Origin: Peronospora farinosa | Taxonomy: Eukaryota; Oomycota; Peronosporomycetes; Peronosporales; Peronosporaceae | Reading direction: 5' to 3' | Assembly: GCA_947646735.1 (NCBI GenBank) | Contig: CANTFK010000825.1 | Location: 1-64,000 of the forward strand | Length of the DNA stretch: 64,000 bases | Shown here: positions 1 to 9,694 of the stretch, in pieces | Numbering within the stretch: the first letter of the stretch is position 1 | Layout: the number at the start of each line of letters is the position of its first letter | Translations under genes and position numbers: made by a program | The notes under the pieces: model-generated | Databases searched by the model: none | Told to the model about the DNA's origin: nothing | What the model saw: only the letters and a program-made list of their open reading frames with translations

Positions 1-159
1 GAACACTGTCGTATTTATTACGACTAAAATCTTCGTAATTTGTACGAATTAAAACCAAAATAAAAATCAGAGTTAATTTACTTAATACCTAATACTCGGG
101 CTTGAGTCTTCCTCAAGCGCACGTGTAAGCTAGTGACGGTACGTTCTAGCCCCGTTACA
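1..159 (+). repeat. 3' end of an LTR (W-like family), cut by the window edge
   Basis: The stretch is AT-rich, unlike the gag that follows, and ends in CCCGTTACA at 159, a canonical ...CA LTR end. Its last 60 bases resemble the end of the W LTR at 14951-15268 read on the minus strand: both have cttcctcaa, then GACGGTA, then TAGCCC.TTACA. The Z gag frame stops making sense exactly at this junction. No primer-binding site follows, so this is a 3' LTR or a solo LTR. Only the end is visible, so family assignment is moderate. Confidence 0.55.
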
Positions 160-1850
160 TCTTCGCTCTCTGACGAGCCAGCAGGACTTCCTCCAGGTCA
201 TCTGCATCAGAAAGTCTGAGCAATGTAAGCTTATCCGCTAATTCTCGATCATCCAAGGTTTCCACGTAATGGTCCACGTGTTCACGCTTTACACTGGGGG
301 GTCCACCCTTAATATCTAGCTTGGCCCTGAGCCCCGCCACGTTCAAACGGTACAGATATTCCAAGGGTGACTCATCGGTTCTCTTTCTGGCGTGATAATA
401 TTGTCGGGCCACCGACACCCCCAAGCCGCAGAAGTGGGCTTGGAACTCTCGCAGTTGCAGTTTCCAATCAACGCGCACTGTTCGACCTAGCTGTCGATAC
501 CAATTCTGAGCTGGACCTGTGAGCAGGGACCCAAAGATGAGACACTTCTCGCTGTCTGGTGCCTGGTCTCAAAGGAAAGCCGTCTTTACCTTAGTGCTCC
601 AGCTTCTGGCACGATCTTCATCGTGGTCCCTTCCGCTAAATTCCTTCAGATCCGACGAGGCCGATACCCTAATGTGTGTAACAACAGTAGGGGGTCCTCC
701 TGCCGTAGCCGCGGCCACAGTCGCTCGCGCTGAGGTCATCGGGAACGTCAAATCATCTGGGTGGTATTCATTATGGGTTGACCTTACAGACTCCATGTCC
801 ACATCAGGGATATCGCCTAGTGGTCCTAGGTGCTCAATTTGCTGGGAGGGCCTTGGGTAAACAGGTCCTTGACCCTTTGTGGTGTGTCCCCTGTCCACTG
901 CGACTTTTGTGGAGCCTTGCTCTTCAAGGAACTTGGTCATCGCCTTATCAAAGTACGACTGGAGCGCGCTAGGGGAAACTGACTCAGTCTTTGTTTCCTG
1001 ATCCGTTTTTGTCCCCATCGACCTTGGCTCCACTTTGCACCGGGCTTCCGTCTCCTCCTATGCTTGGCGCTGGACCCATGGGGTTGCTGTGTCCATATGG
1101 CCAGCTTCGCGAATTCGTGCTTCTAAAAACGCTGCACCAGCTGGACCCAGTTGCATTCGGTCCACCGTATCCATCAGGGCCGACATCATAGATGAGGTGG
1201 CCGATTCATATTGAGACCTTGGCGACGATTCATCGAGTGACCCAGCAGGAGAGACCACGCCAGGAGCCACTACTCCTCCATCTTGACGGGGTACTTCCTT
1301 TGGGGGTAACTCCCTTACTAACGTCTTAAGGTGACCATGCAGGGTCACTAAGGTCTTCTTCAAGGTCTCGAACCCGATATCGAAGAGGGTCTCCGCAGTA
1401 AAGTTCCCAGCAGCCATCCCAGCTTCATGTAGTAGATTCATTACGGCCTTCAGGAACTCCAGGTCTGTCGTCGTGGTGGGCAGGGCCGTTATCGGGCCAT
1501 GGACCTGGTCCAGAAGCTTGACCTTGAGCGTCTTCATCACCGGGTCCTTTCGGAGAAACTTCTTCACTTTTATTCCAATGGTAGGCTTCTTCCAAATCTT
1601 CTTCTGTCCAGTCCTTACTAGCCACACCTTGGCTCTCTCCCGACTCGTCCGTCGTGTCTCCGCCTCTCGGTGCTTTGATCTTGGTATGCTTCTTTTGCTG
1701 TTCTCGGGCACCTTTGGCTCTTGAGTGGTAGGTCGGGGGGGAAGACTTGTCTCGGAGTCCCTTGTTTTTTAGCTTTCGCTGTCAAACTTGGGACCCCTGG
1801 ACCAAAATATTGATTATGGCCCATGTTGTCTTCTTCAACGAAGACATAAG
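160..1850 (-). pseudogene. gag of Gypsy element Z, broken, 3' side cut by an LTR
   Basis: Capsid-type gag of a Ty3/Gypsy element. The open stretches 1711-1058, 1033-569 and about 560-160 are all in one reading frame, separated by in-frame stops (TAG near 1060; a TGA near 569 replacing a codon that encodes Arg in the A and B gags). The segment with ARQYYHARKRTDESPLEYLY matches the gag of A and B (GRQYYHAKKRSDETPLEYLY). The gene is truncated at 160 by the LTR. Its 5' LTR and first gag codons are missing here but appear at 17261-18715, separated by an inversion (see findings). It is not functional. Confidence 0.8.
1845..1850. other. Target-site duplication of the left-LTR element (CTTATG on the minus strand)
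   Basis: The plus strand reads CATAAG immediately left of the LTR. On the minus strand this is CTTATG directly after the LTR end CCACA. The same word CTTATG sits at 18716-18721, overlapping the start of the matching LTR there. The minimal duplication is 4 bp (CTTA), in agreement with the 4-bp duplications TTAC and CTTC around the two solo LTRs at 25349-28175. Confidence 0.7.
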
Positions 1851-3166
1851 TGTGGTGGGGTGGGATTCGCAAAATTGCTGATGCGATTCCAACTCTCCAC
1901 TGGCGCCCGGACGACCGACTAACGGAGTGGGTACTCCGATTCCGTGTATATAGCCTTCCTCACCTTGTGTACCCGTCGGTAGGGCGGGTTGCTCTCTTCT
2001 CGGTAGACTTGAGTCGATGTTGATCCTAATTGGGTTAGGGATAGGGGGTTTGGTTATCTTGCGGAAATCTTCACAAGATAAACCGAGTACTTGGTGTGAT
2101 CTTCCCAATCGATCACGGTTATCCAATAAAACGAAGCTTGAATCTTCTGACCACTTGAGCAGAACCTTCTGACCACTTGATCCGTCCTGCACTTGCTTCG
2201 CCTTGCCCTACGTGTTTTATCTGCGTCCGATCGCAGTTGAGTTGTGTTGAGAGTTCTTGCAATCTCTGGCCAAACAATCCAGGGATATGACTTGCGCAGT
2301 GTGTAGGCTTCTTCGAGACGTCGGGTGGCCAAAGAATCCAGCCCGGAAGAGAAGTCGACACGTGTATTAGAAGTAAAATTGAACTCTGTTAATGTTAACC
2401 AATCAAATACCAAAACCTACGATTCTGCCTATCTGTATATTCCAGGATCTATCACCACGTGTCACCTTTTCAAAAAAAATCAGATCTCGATATGTGGTCC
2501 ACCCCAATTGCCTTTTTCATCCCGATCCATCCGCGATCTTGCCTTATCCTTGGATCGCGATCGGAATCAGATCGCGTATCAGCTCAGGATCGCAATCGAT
2601 CCATAATGCGTAATCCTTGTGAGTTGGGTCGCGATCTAAGTCGGATCGCGGATCTACGTTGGATCGCGATTCTGAGTCGGATCGCGCTATACCTTGGATC
2701 GCGGTTCTGAGGCGGATCGCGGTTCTGATTCGGATCGCGGTTCTTAGTCGGATCGCGTTTCTGAGTCGGATCGCGTTTTATCTTAGATCGCGCTCAGTCT
2801 TGGATCGCGGTTCTTAGTCGGATCGCGGTTCTAAGCCGGATCGCGGTCCTGATTCGGATCGCGGTTCTTAGTCGGATCGCGATCAGCCTTGGATCGCGTT
2901 CAGTCTTGGATCGCGCTTCTGATTCTCATCGCGGTTCTGAGTCGGATCGCGTTTTACCTTAAATCGTGCTCAGTCTTGGATCGCGGTTCTGATTCGGATC
3001 GCGATTCTGAGTTGGATCGCGCTCAGTCTTGGATCGCGATTCTAAGTTGGATCGCGGTTTACCTTGGATCGCGCTCAGTCTTGGATCGCGATCGATCCTG
3101 GGTGTGTGGTCCACATAACTTGGATCGCGATCTCCACTCCTCGAAATTTGTTTAGCCGCTCTTCCA
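1851..3166 (-). repeat. 3' LTR of element A (type 1)
   Basis: The plus strand begins TGTGGTGGGG, the complement of the ...CCCCACCACA end. The other edge is GGAAGAGCGGC (minus strand) just after a purine-rich tract. It is homologous along its length to 18720-20285 in inverted orientation, including the unique stretch ggaagagcggctaaacaaat. The start reads TTGG here instead of TGTGG, probably a lost base. Length is about 1.32 kb against 1.57 kb for the partner; the difference lies in the repeat array. Confidence 0.85.
2525..3135. repeat. GATCGCG tandem array inside the LTR
   Basis: Short degenerate units of roughly 11-17 bp repeat the core GGATCGCG(A/G)TT joined by CTGAGTC, CTTAGTC, CAGTCTT or ACCTT. 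The array occupies the 5' (U3) half of the LTR. Copy number and order differ from the homologous array at 18755-19620, so the array evolves by slippage or unequal exchange. No open frame of biological sense is present; the open stretches inside it are repeat artefacts. Confidence 0.85.
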
Positions 3167-3180
3167 AATCGCCCCCTGCA
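3167..3180 (-). other. Polypurine tract of element A
   Basis: The minus strand reads GTGCAGGGGGCGAT directly before the 3' LTR. The same sequence stands before the 3' LTRs of B (GTGCAGGGGACGAT) and V (GTGCAGGGGACAAC), which marks it as the plus-strand priming site of this lineage. Confidence 0.75.
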
Positions 3181-3248
3181 CTGTTAGCCGGCATACAGTG
3201 TTGGCCAGACTGTGCATCGCATCTACATTAATTGCCCCAGCATCCCTC

Positions 3249-5520
3249 ATGTCTTCTTCTTCGTCTGCGGTCGCTTCCCCTGTTAGCCGTGATGGTTCCG
3301 ATTCCGTCGTATCTGCAAGCTCTTCAGCTGTCTCGAGACCTGGAAAGTCTTGCCTGACTTCCGATCCGCCTATGAAACATTCTTCCGGATCGCGGATTTT
3401 GCTTCTTTCTACTCGCGTAGAATTTCCGCCCGTGGTGGATCGTCATACCTTGGAGTCGTCAATCGCGGCATTATACCATCGTTTGGACGCCCAAACTGCC
3501 GTCGTGGACAGTTATCGTTCCTTGAAAGATGCTCTACGAGAGCAAGAAGTGCTCTCTACTCGGTTGGAACGTGAATTGCAATCCTTCCGGAAATTAGCAC
3601 CTCCTCTGTCCAAATTCGTCTTGGTCGCTACAAGCGGCTTCAGGAACGTTACGACACTGCGATCCAGAAAACCCAAAAATTTGAAGATGAACTGGGCCTG
3701 CGAGAGGATCCATCTCAAGAGATTGCGAGTTTGATTACCGCTTTACTTTAAGCAAACACGGCGAAACAGCATGCTTAGGAGAGACACCGACGAGATTGGC
3801 CGTGACTGAGCAAGTCTTGAAGGATCAGTTCCAGATCCAGCTAGCTTCTTTCCAGGATCGTCTTGATACACTCCAAGCCACCCATGATGATCTTTTGAAT
3901 GAGAATCTTCGCAAAGAATTCTCTTTGGTACAGCTACGGCGAAAATCTTGGATCGGGAAATGGAACGCGATCAGGCCGTCCACGATCGGGATGCACTTCA
4001 ATCCCATTTAGCCCAGCTAGCTTCTGGATCACTCCCAATCATCCAAGCTGATCCTCCTGCACCAGATAGCTCGGCGTCCCGGAAAAGCAAACGGTATTCG
4101 TCCCCATCAGCGGTCGAACTTCCACCCAAACGTCCTCGAGCCGTAGGCTCTTCTTCTTCGGGTCCGCCTGACTCCATCCAAGGCAAAATTCCATCGATCC
4201 AGAGAAATTTCCCAGCACAATCCGCTAAATCAGCTAGTTCCACTGTACCAGCCCGATCTGTCGGATCTAAAAAATGTGATTCGGATGCTTCCAAAGTTCA
4301 AGCAAAACCACGGAAAAAACCTGCCGCCCCTTCGAAGTCGAAAGGGAAGAAGAAAATTCTTACACCTCCGAAAAGGAAAAACAAGAAATCAATTCCTACG
4401 CTCCCTTCCTCCGAGTCGAGTGGTGACAAAAAATTTTGATTCTGGAGATTCCCTGCTTGCAACCCTATCTGGATCGCGTTCTTCTTCTAGACGTCGTGGT
4501 TCGACAACTGGTGTCTTCCCGCACGTTGGATCGCCTGGCTCCCCGATCAATGTCGACACCTCCAGTTCCACGTCTGAGTCACCCCCAGCATCGCCTGCTC
4601 CATCCGCCTCGACTAGTATTTCGAAAGTGGATCTTTTTGGAGAACCTTCTAGTGATTCTGAGGGTGCTGTCAGCTTCACCAGCGAATTCCGTGAAAAGAT
4701 CAACATATTGCTTTTACCACACGAGTACGCTGATCTACCGGCTACTCAGAAGTCGCGAAATCAATGGATCCCTGGATATTGCAAACGAATTCCTCGATCG
4801 TCAGCTCAGGTTGCGCCATGGTCAGCCCGAAGAATTAGCTCCACCTGCGTGGCCGAGTTGGAAGTGGACTTTTTGTACAAGCATCTTTCCAAACCCAAAG
4901 GATACCCTTTTCCCATACTGACTATATCCAAGATACCGCCATCTGATTCACTATGGACGCCCAATCTGATCACTTCGGCGCAAATTGCAGCACTTTATGA
5001 CCAGGAACCATGGAAATCTCTTGATACTTTGGTCACCCCAGTTTCATTTCCGATAACTGAGTGGTTCGACAAATTAAAAGTCCATTATCTTGATTTTGAA
5101 GATCGGCACCAGCACGCGATTTGGGAATCGACTTATCAGTTGTACCTATTGAAGGAGCAGCGTGAAAGCGATCCAGACTTGGCGAAATTTTACCGGGAGC
5201 GTAAACAACGTCGATCACGATCTGGTCCCCGCTGGAAAACAGTACTTCGATTCGTTCTTCGGGGAATAGTCATGGGGCACTGCGATCTGGATATCTTGTT
5301 GGATCCATTTTTTCTCCATTTCCCTCAGTCTTCCGAAATACCAGTATGGTATCCTGGTTTGGATTGCAAGCAGAAAAACATTCCCAACCTGATTACTGCA
5401 CTGTCGTTATTGGATTCTGCGGAGCCTTGGCGGAACCAATATCGATCCTCAATCGCGGATCACCCCGGTTCATCTCTCGCCCGTTTATCCAGTAATTTTT
5501 TTCCCAAACAGCAGTCGTGA
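3249..5520 (+). pseudogene. Antisense ORF of element A (coiled coil plus conserved C-terminal domain)
   Basis: Encoded opposite to gag-pol, starting at an ATG 82 bp inside the 3' LTR. The product has a Ser-rich N-terminus, the segment SGSRILLLSTR, a coiled-coil region (about 3440-3960), a basic Lys/Pro-rich stretch that could be a nuclear localisation signal (about 4290-4420), an acidic/Ser linker, and a conserved C-terminal domain containing DRHQ.AIWE, KQRRSRSGPRWKT and GHCDLDILLDPFFLHFP. The same order and motifs occur in element B (33919-31511). At least three frameshifts (near 3630, 3950 and 4430) break it. It ends 200 bp from the convergent pol end. I do not recognise the domain; function is unknown. 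Confidence 0.75.
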
Positions 5521-5720
5521 TCCGATAACACTTCTTGATCGTTCAATACAATTCCATTTTGTTTCTCTTTTCGTTAAAATTGTCTTCTTTTGTTGGGCTT
5601 CTCTAGCCGCTATCTCGTCTTCCAGACCTTCGATCGCCATACGCATTACACACAAATTTCCTTTCCACCATCCTATGCAACCTTCTTGCATATTATACCA
5701 TCCCCAACACTCGATCTTCG
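5521..5720. other. Intergenic gap between convergent antisense ORF and pol
   Basis: Two hundred bases between the stop of the plus-strand antisense ORF and the stop of the minus-strand integrase. No feature seen. Transcripts from both strands would converge here. Confidence 0.5.
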
Positions 5721-7436
5721 TTAGCCACCAGATCCCTCTTCATGTGATTGCATCACTTCAAAACGATTCCGGCTAATCTTGCCACGTTCAAAATCTCGCA
5801 ATAAGGCACCACAATTTAAGTCGGCTTCATCCACCCAGGATGGTTTAGCATGACCTTTCCAGTAGACTTTAAACTGTCTATGTACTCGTCCAAAACGTGT
5901 CTTTCTATCAGACCGTACATCCACAATCTTTTCCACTTCGAATTCATCGTCTCCCAGATTACCTTCAAAACTGTCTTCTGGCAAAAGCGCTTCATCAAAA
6001 TCGAATCGATATTCTTCTTCGATCGTCAGCAAATTTTTTGGACGATCAGGGAACGTCTTCACTTTCTTCAACTTGGATATATGTACGACGGGAAATAATC
6101 GATATGGCGTACCAGCAATCTCCAGTCGGACAGCGTGATCTCCACACATTTCTTTTGCTCGAAAAGGTCCATGCCACATATGTGCTAGCTTTCGAGCGTA
6201 CCCTTCTTTCACACGATCCAAATATAACCAGACTTGCGCCCCCGGCTCAATTTCGTGAGGCTTGAGATCTTCATTGTGGCGATCAGCACGTGTTTGGATC
6301 ACAGTCCTGAGTCTCTCATTTACTGCTTCTCTCGCCCGCTGATAATGCCGCTGCACATGATATTGCCACCTTCGTGGATCGCGATACCGACGCCTCGTAC
6401 TCCCTAATGGTAATGTAGCTTCCAACGTAGATCGCGGGTCCCAACCATGAATCAAGAAAAATGGCGTTTCGCCACGCACCCGATCTTGGGCGGTATTGAT
6501 CGCGAAAGTTAGACGTTCGGCATACTCATCCCAGTCTTGTTGATTCACATCAGAGACATACATCTTTAATGCACGAGTCAGAGTTTGCACCATACGCTCA
6601 GCAGTTCCATTTGCTTGAGGTCGATATGCCATCGTTGCCCTTTGCTTCTTTCCAATAATTCGGTTAAACGCACGAAAAAAATCCGACATAAACCCGGGCT
6701 CTCGGTCATGACGTATTGCTTCACTAGCACCAAAACGACGGAAAACACACTCTTCATAATTTTTAGCGATAGTTTGGGCTGTTCGCGACGAACTTGCTTT
6801 GGCGATCACGTAGCCAGAAAATAAATCCACCCAGATAAGTAGCTCGCTATTTCCTTTAAACGATTTAGGCAGAGACGGTATGTGATCCATGGCGATAATT
6901 TGAAAAGGATAGGTAGACTGTAGATTCCTCGTTGATTCTCTATCAATCACGGGACGTCCCTTTCCAGTTTCACAATCTGTGCATTGATTCACATAGCGTT
7001 GAACACTTCGATACAAACACCTCCAGTGAAAATGCGCTTTAATTCGCTCGTAGGTTCTCCCAATCCCCTGGTGACCCCCTTTTAAACTAGAATGATAATG
7101 ATGCAGGAAATCTTGCTGCAGATTTTCGGGCACCACCAGACGAGCGATTTCGTCCCGATCTTCGTATTTCGTTGTGGTTCCCGGGCAAAAATATAACAGA
7201 TTATCTTCATCCACTTCATAATCATTAGTCATCTTGTCACATGATTTCGCTTCCTCAACCGTCAATGTCGAAATGTCACCGACCAAATATGCCTTCAGAT
7301 TAGCGATCCAGCGTTCTTCGTCTTGAGCACGCTGTATGCGATCACTTCTCATCTGCTGCACCATTTCTTCCTGCAAAATTTGTGGTTGTCGACGTTTTCT
7401 GCGTGGTGATCGAGCGATCGCCGCTACTTCAACCAC
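5721..7436 (-). CDS. Integrase with chromodomain (pol 3' part), element A
   Basis: Inserts the element's cDNA into the genome. An uninterrupted 571-codon frame. An HHCC zinc-binding region precedes residue ~170 (HHYHSSLKGGH, then CTDCETGKG). The catalytic DDE core follows: Asp in IIAMDHIPSLP, Asp in IRHDREPGFMSDFF, Glu in NGTAERM. A GPY/F module (HMWHGPFRAKE, VVHISKLKKV) is followed by a C-terminal chromodomain (EFEVEKIVDVR..., FKVYWKGHAKPSWVDEADL), typical of chromoviruses and thought to guide insertion to marked chromatin. The listed start is only the limit of the open frame; the protein would be released from a polyprotein. It is the best preserved domain of this element. Confidence 0.9.
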   Translation of the reverse strand: MVEVAAIARSPRRKRRQPQILQEEMVQQMRSDRIQRAQDEERWIANLKAYLVGDISTLTVEEAKSCDKMTNDYEVDEDNLLYFCPGTTTKYEDRDEIARLVVPENLQQDFLHHYHSSLKGGHQGIGRTYERIKAHFHWRCLYRSVQRYVNQCTDCETGKGRPVIDRESTRNLQSTYPFQIIAMDHIPSLPKSFKGNSELLIWVDLFSGYVIAKASSSRTAQTIAKNYEECVFRRFGASEAIRHDREPGFMSDFFRAFNRIIGKKQRATMAYRPQANGTAERMVQTLTRALKMYVSDVNQQDWDEYAERLTFAINTAQDRVRGETPFFLIHGWDPRSTLEATLPLGSTRRRYRDPRRWQYHVQRHYQRAREAVNERLRTVIQTRADRHNEDLKPHEIEPGAQVWLYLDRVKEGYARKLAHMWHGPFRAKEMCGDHAVRLEIAGTPYRLFPVVHISKLKKVKTFPDRPKNLLTIEEEYRFDFDEALLPEDSFEGNLGDDEFEVEKIVDVRSDRKTRFGRVHRQFKVYWKGHAKPSWVDEADLNCGALLRDFERGKISRNRFEVMQSHEEGSGG

Positions 7437-7448
7437 TGACTTGGTCTC

Positions 7449-8295
7449 TTAAGGCTTTAGCAATTCATCCAACCGATTAAGCGTAATTAAATCTCGGCGA
7501 TCCTCATCCGTAATCATACTCGCCCCCTCTTCTCGTTGCAATGCGATACTAGCTAATCGATCTGCGCTCTGATTCCAATCACGTTTCATATGTAGAAACT
7601 CATGAGCAGGCCACGACCGCAATTTCTCCAACGCTTTATGTCGCAATAATTGCAGACCTGGTGCCTTACAATCAATTTCACCACGCATTTGCCGTATCAC
7701 CAAATTCGAGTCTCCACAAATTATAACTCGTCCCCTGTCCTGGTGTGCGAGTAATTCAAAACCCAGCAACATGCCGTTGTATTCTGCTTCATTCACCGTT
7801 AGATCCGTTGAATATTTGGAAACTGCCTCCAAAATTGTCCACTCTGGTAATTGCCATACGATAGCACTATAAAGCTCCACCTTTATGTTTTGCTCGTGCC
7901 GATCCATCGAAACTGACGACCAAAAGACTTTCCGTGTTTTCTACCGTAGGAGGAGGCATACTTATAGTCCTTCTTGGCTGTTTCCGGGGAGCGATCGCAA
8001 TTAGTACCTCATCGACTTCTTCACGGGGCGTTATACTTGCCGCCAAAGCTCCAAGTATTTCGTCCTCTCCTTTCTCGCATTTCTTAATCTCCAACGTCCA
8101 AGTCGATAACAATGCAGCCCACCTTCCTAGTCGTCCATTAAGACCGGAGGATTGTACTAGCCAGGCCAGCGTTGAATAACGTGTAAAAACCTTTATCTCT
8201 CGCGAGACTAGCATAGCATAGCATGTATCCAGAATCCGGAGAAGTGCTAACACTTCTTTCTCGACCATCCCGTAATTTATTTCATTCGGCTTCAA
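7449..8295 (-). pseudogene. Tether and second (archaeal-type) RNase H of pol, element A
   Basis: Two frames joined by a frameshift near 7900. The first (8295-7867) is the end of the Ty3-type RNase H: the usual TDHSALKWL motif reads TRYSTLAWL and the final catalytic region is GEDEILGALAA, so catalytic Asp residues are gone. The second (to 7449) is a complete RNase HI-like fold with the D-E-D-D set: SFDGSARAK, NEAEYNGMLLG, ICGDSNLVIRQM and WNQSADRLAS. Dual RNase H is known from retroviruses, plant Tat elements and some oomycete Gypsy groups. The second domain presumably degrades the RNA template. Confidence 0.8.
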
Positions 8296-9694
8296 CGTCC
8301 GACTTGAAAAATGTTACCGGCCAATATATGCCATCAAATTCCTGCAGCAAAGCTGCTGAAACCGCCCATTTACTTGCGTAAACGACAATAACTGGAGATC
8401 GATCTGGATCGAAGTGCTTGAGAATCGGGGTATTTGCGATCTTGGCTTTCAACATAGTGAACGCGATCATCGATTTTTCCCATCTAGTCCGACCTTCTCG
8501 ATCTTGATCGCCCCCTGTATCAGGGTCTCGATCTGGATTAGGTTGATTCGTTTCTTGCCAGTCACAATCATTACTCTTTCCAACATCTTCGGCCAGTGTA
8601 TTCACCTTATCCAAACGGCGGATTTCATGGAAATCTGCTTCCCGTAATTCGTACAACACCGACGCGTAAATCGCAAAATCCTCGATAAATCGGCTATAGT
8701 AATTCAAACTCCCTAGAAAAGATTGCATCGATCGTAATGTCTTTGGGAATGGGATATTCACAAGTGATCCTAGATCTTTTGGATGTGCCTCTATTCCAGC
8801 GAGTGAAACTTGATGTCCCAAGTAATCCACCTTTCGTCGTCCCCAAAAACTTTTAGCCAGGCTTATCGACAGATTCCATTCACTGCATGCCTCTAGCAAT
8901 CGTTTCACCTTCTCATATAAGGAGGTCCACGACGTAGCGGGAATCAGTATGTCATCGATATATGATCTTCTACCAAGCACAGAGGATTCTGGCTGTTATC
9001 CGGTTCTCCCCTGAAAACACGTCAACCAATCTTGGCGATCCAGTATTTGGGAATCTCGAATCTGTTGATTCTGCACCGATCGTAGTTGTACTCTTGCCGA
9101 TTTTGAGATAGCCATACAACGCATTGTCTATAAGTCGCTGATAAATCTGTGGAGCGTTTTTCAGCCCAAATGGCATTCGCAACCATTCAAACAAACCCGA
9201 CGGTGTAATAAAAGCCGAAATCATTCTTGCCCGCTCCGTCATTTCCACGACCCAAAATCCGCTCGCCATATCCAGAGAGCAATACCACATCGCCTTGCTC
9301 ATGTCTTGTAGCAGTTCGCTTATCAAAGGCATGGGATAAACCATTAGTCTCGTCAGTTGGTTCACCCGTCGATAGTCGATACACAAACGGATGTCGACAC
9401 CGTTCTTCTTAATGATCACAACAATTGGCGAGGCCCATGGTGAAGTCGATGGTCGAATGATTTTAGTTGATAATAATCCCTTGATTAGGTCAGCTAACTT
9501 CTCACGAAATTTAGGCGCGACTGGTCGTACCGTTGTGCGATCGGATGTGCTTCACCAACATCTATATCACATACAGCTCCACGTGCCGCTGGAGGTAAGG
9601 CATTTCCTTTGCCGATAAGCAAATGACGACTCTTCCACATCAATTGTCGTAATCCTTCTTGATCTTCAGTTAGGGAAACTCCTGGATCGCCCAC
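8282..9694 (-). pseudogene. Reverse transcriptase of element A, frameshifted
   Basis: Copies the element RNA into DNA. Three frames: 9694-9494 (MGDPGVSLTEDQEGLRQ linker), 9419-8970 (RT fingers/palm: KKNGVDIRLCIDYRRVNQL, LDMASGFWVVEM, PFGLKNAPQIYQRL) and 8980-8282 (catalytic YIDD in RRSYIDDILIPA, then LGHQVSLAG, FLGSLNYYSRF thumb and the start of the connection RNase H with VVYASKWAVSAALLQ). Frameshifts lie near 9525 and 8975, and an in-frame TAA just before 9694 replaces the Gln codon found in element B. Not functional. Confidence 0.85.

Noticed and set aside
5850..6265. Plus-strand frames opposite the A integrase
   Set aside because: They have no homologue opposite the B integrase and no recognisable composition; shadows of the sense gene.
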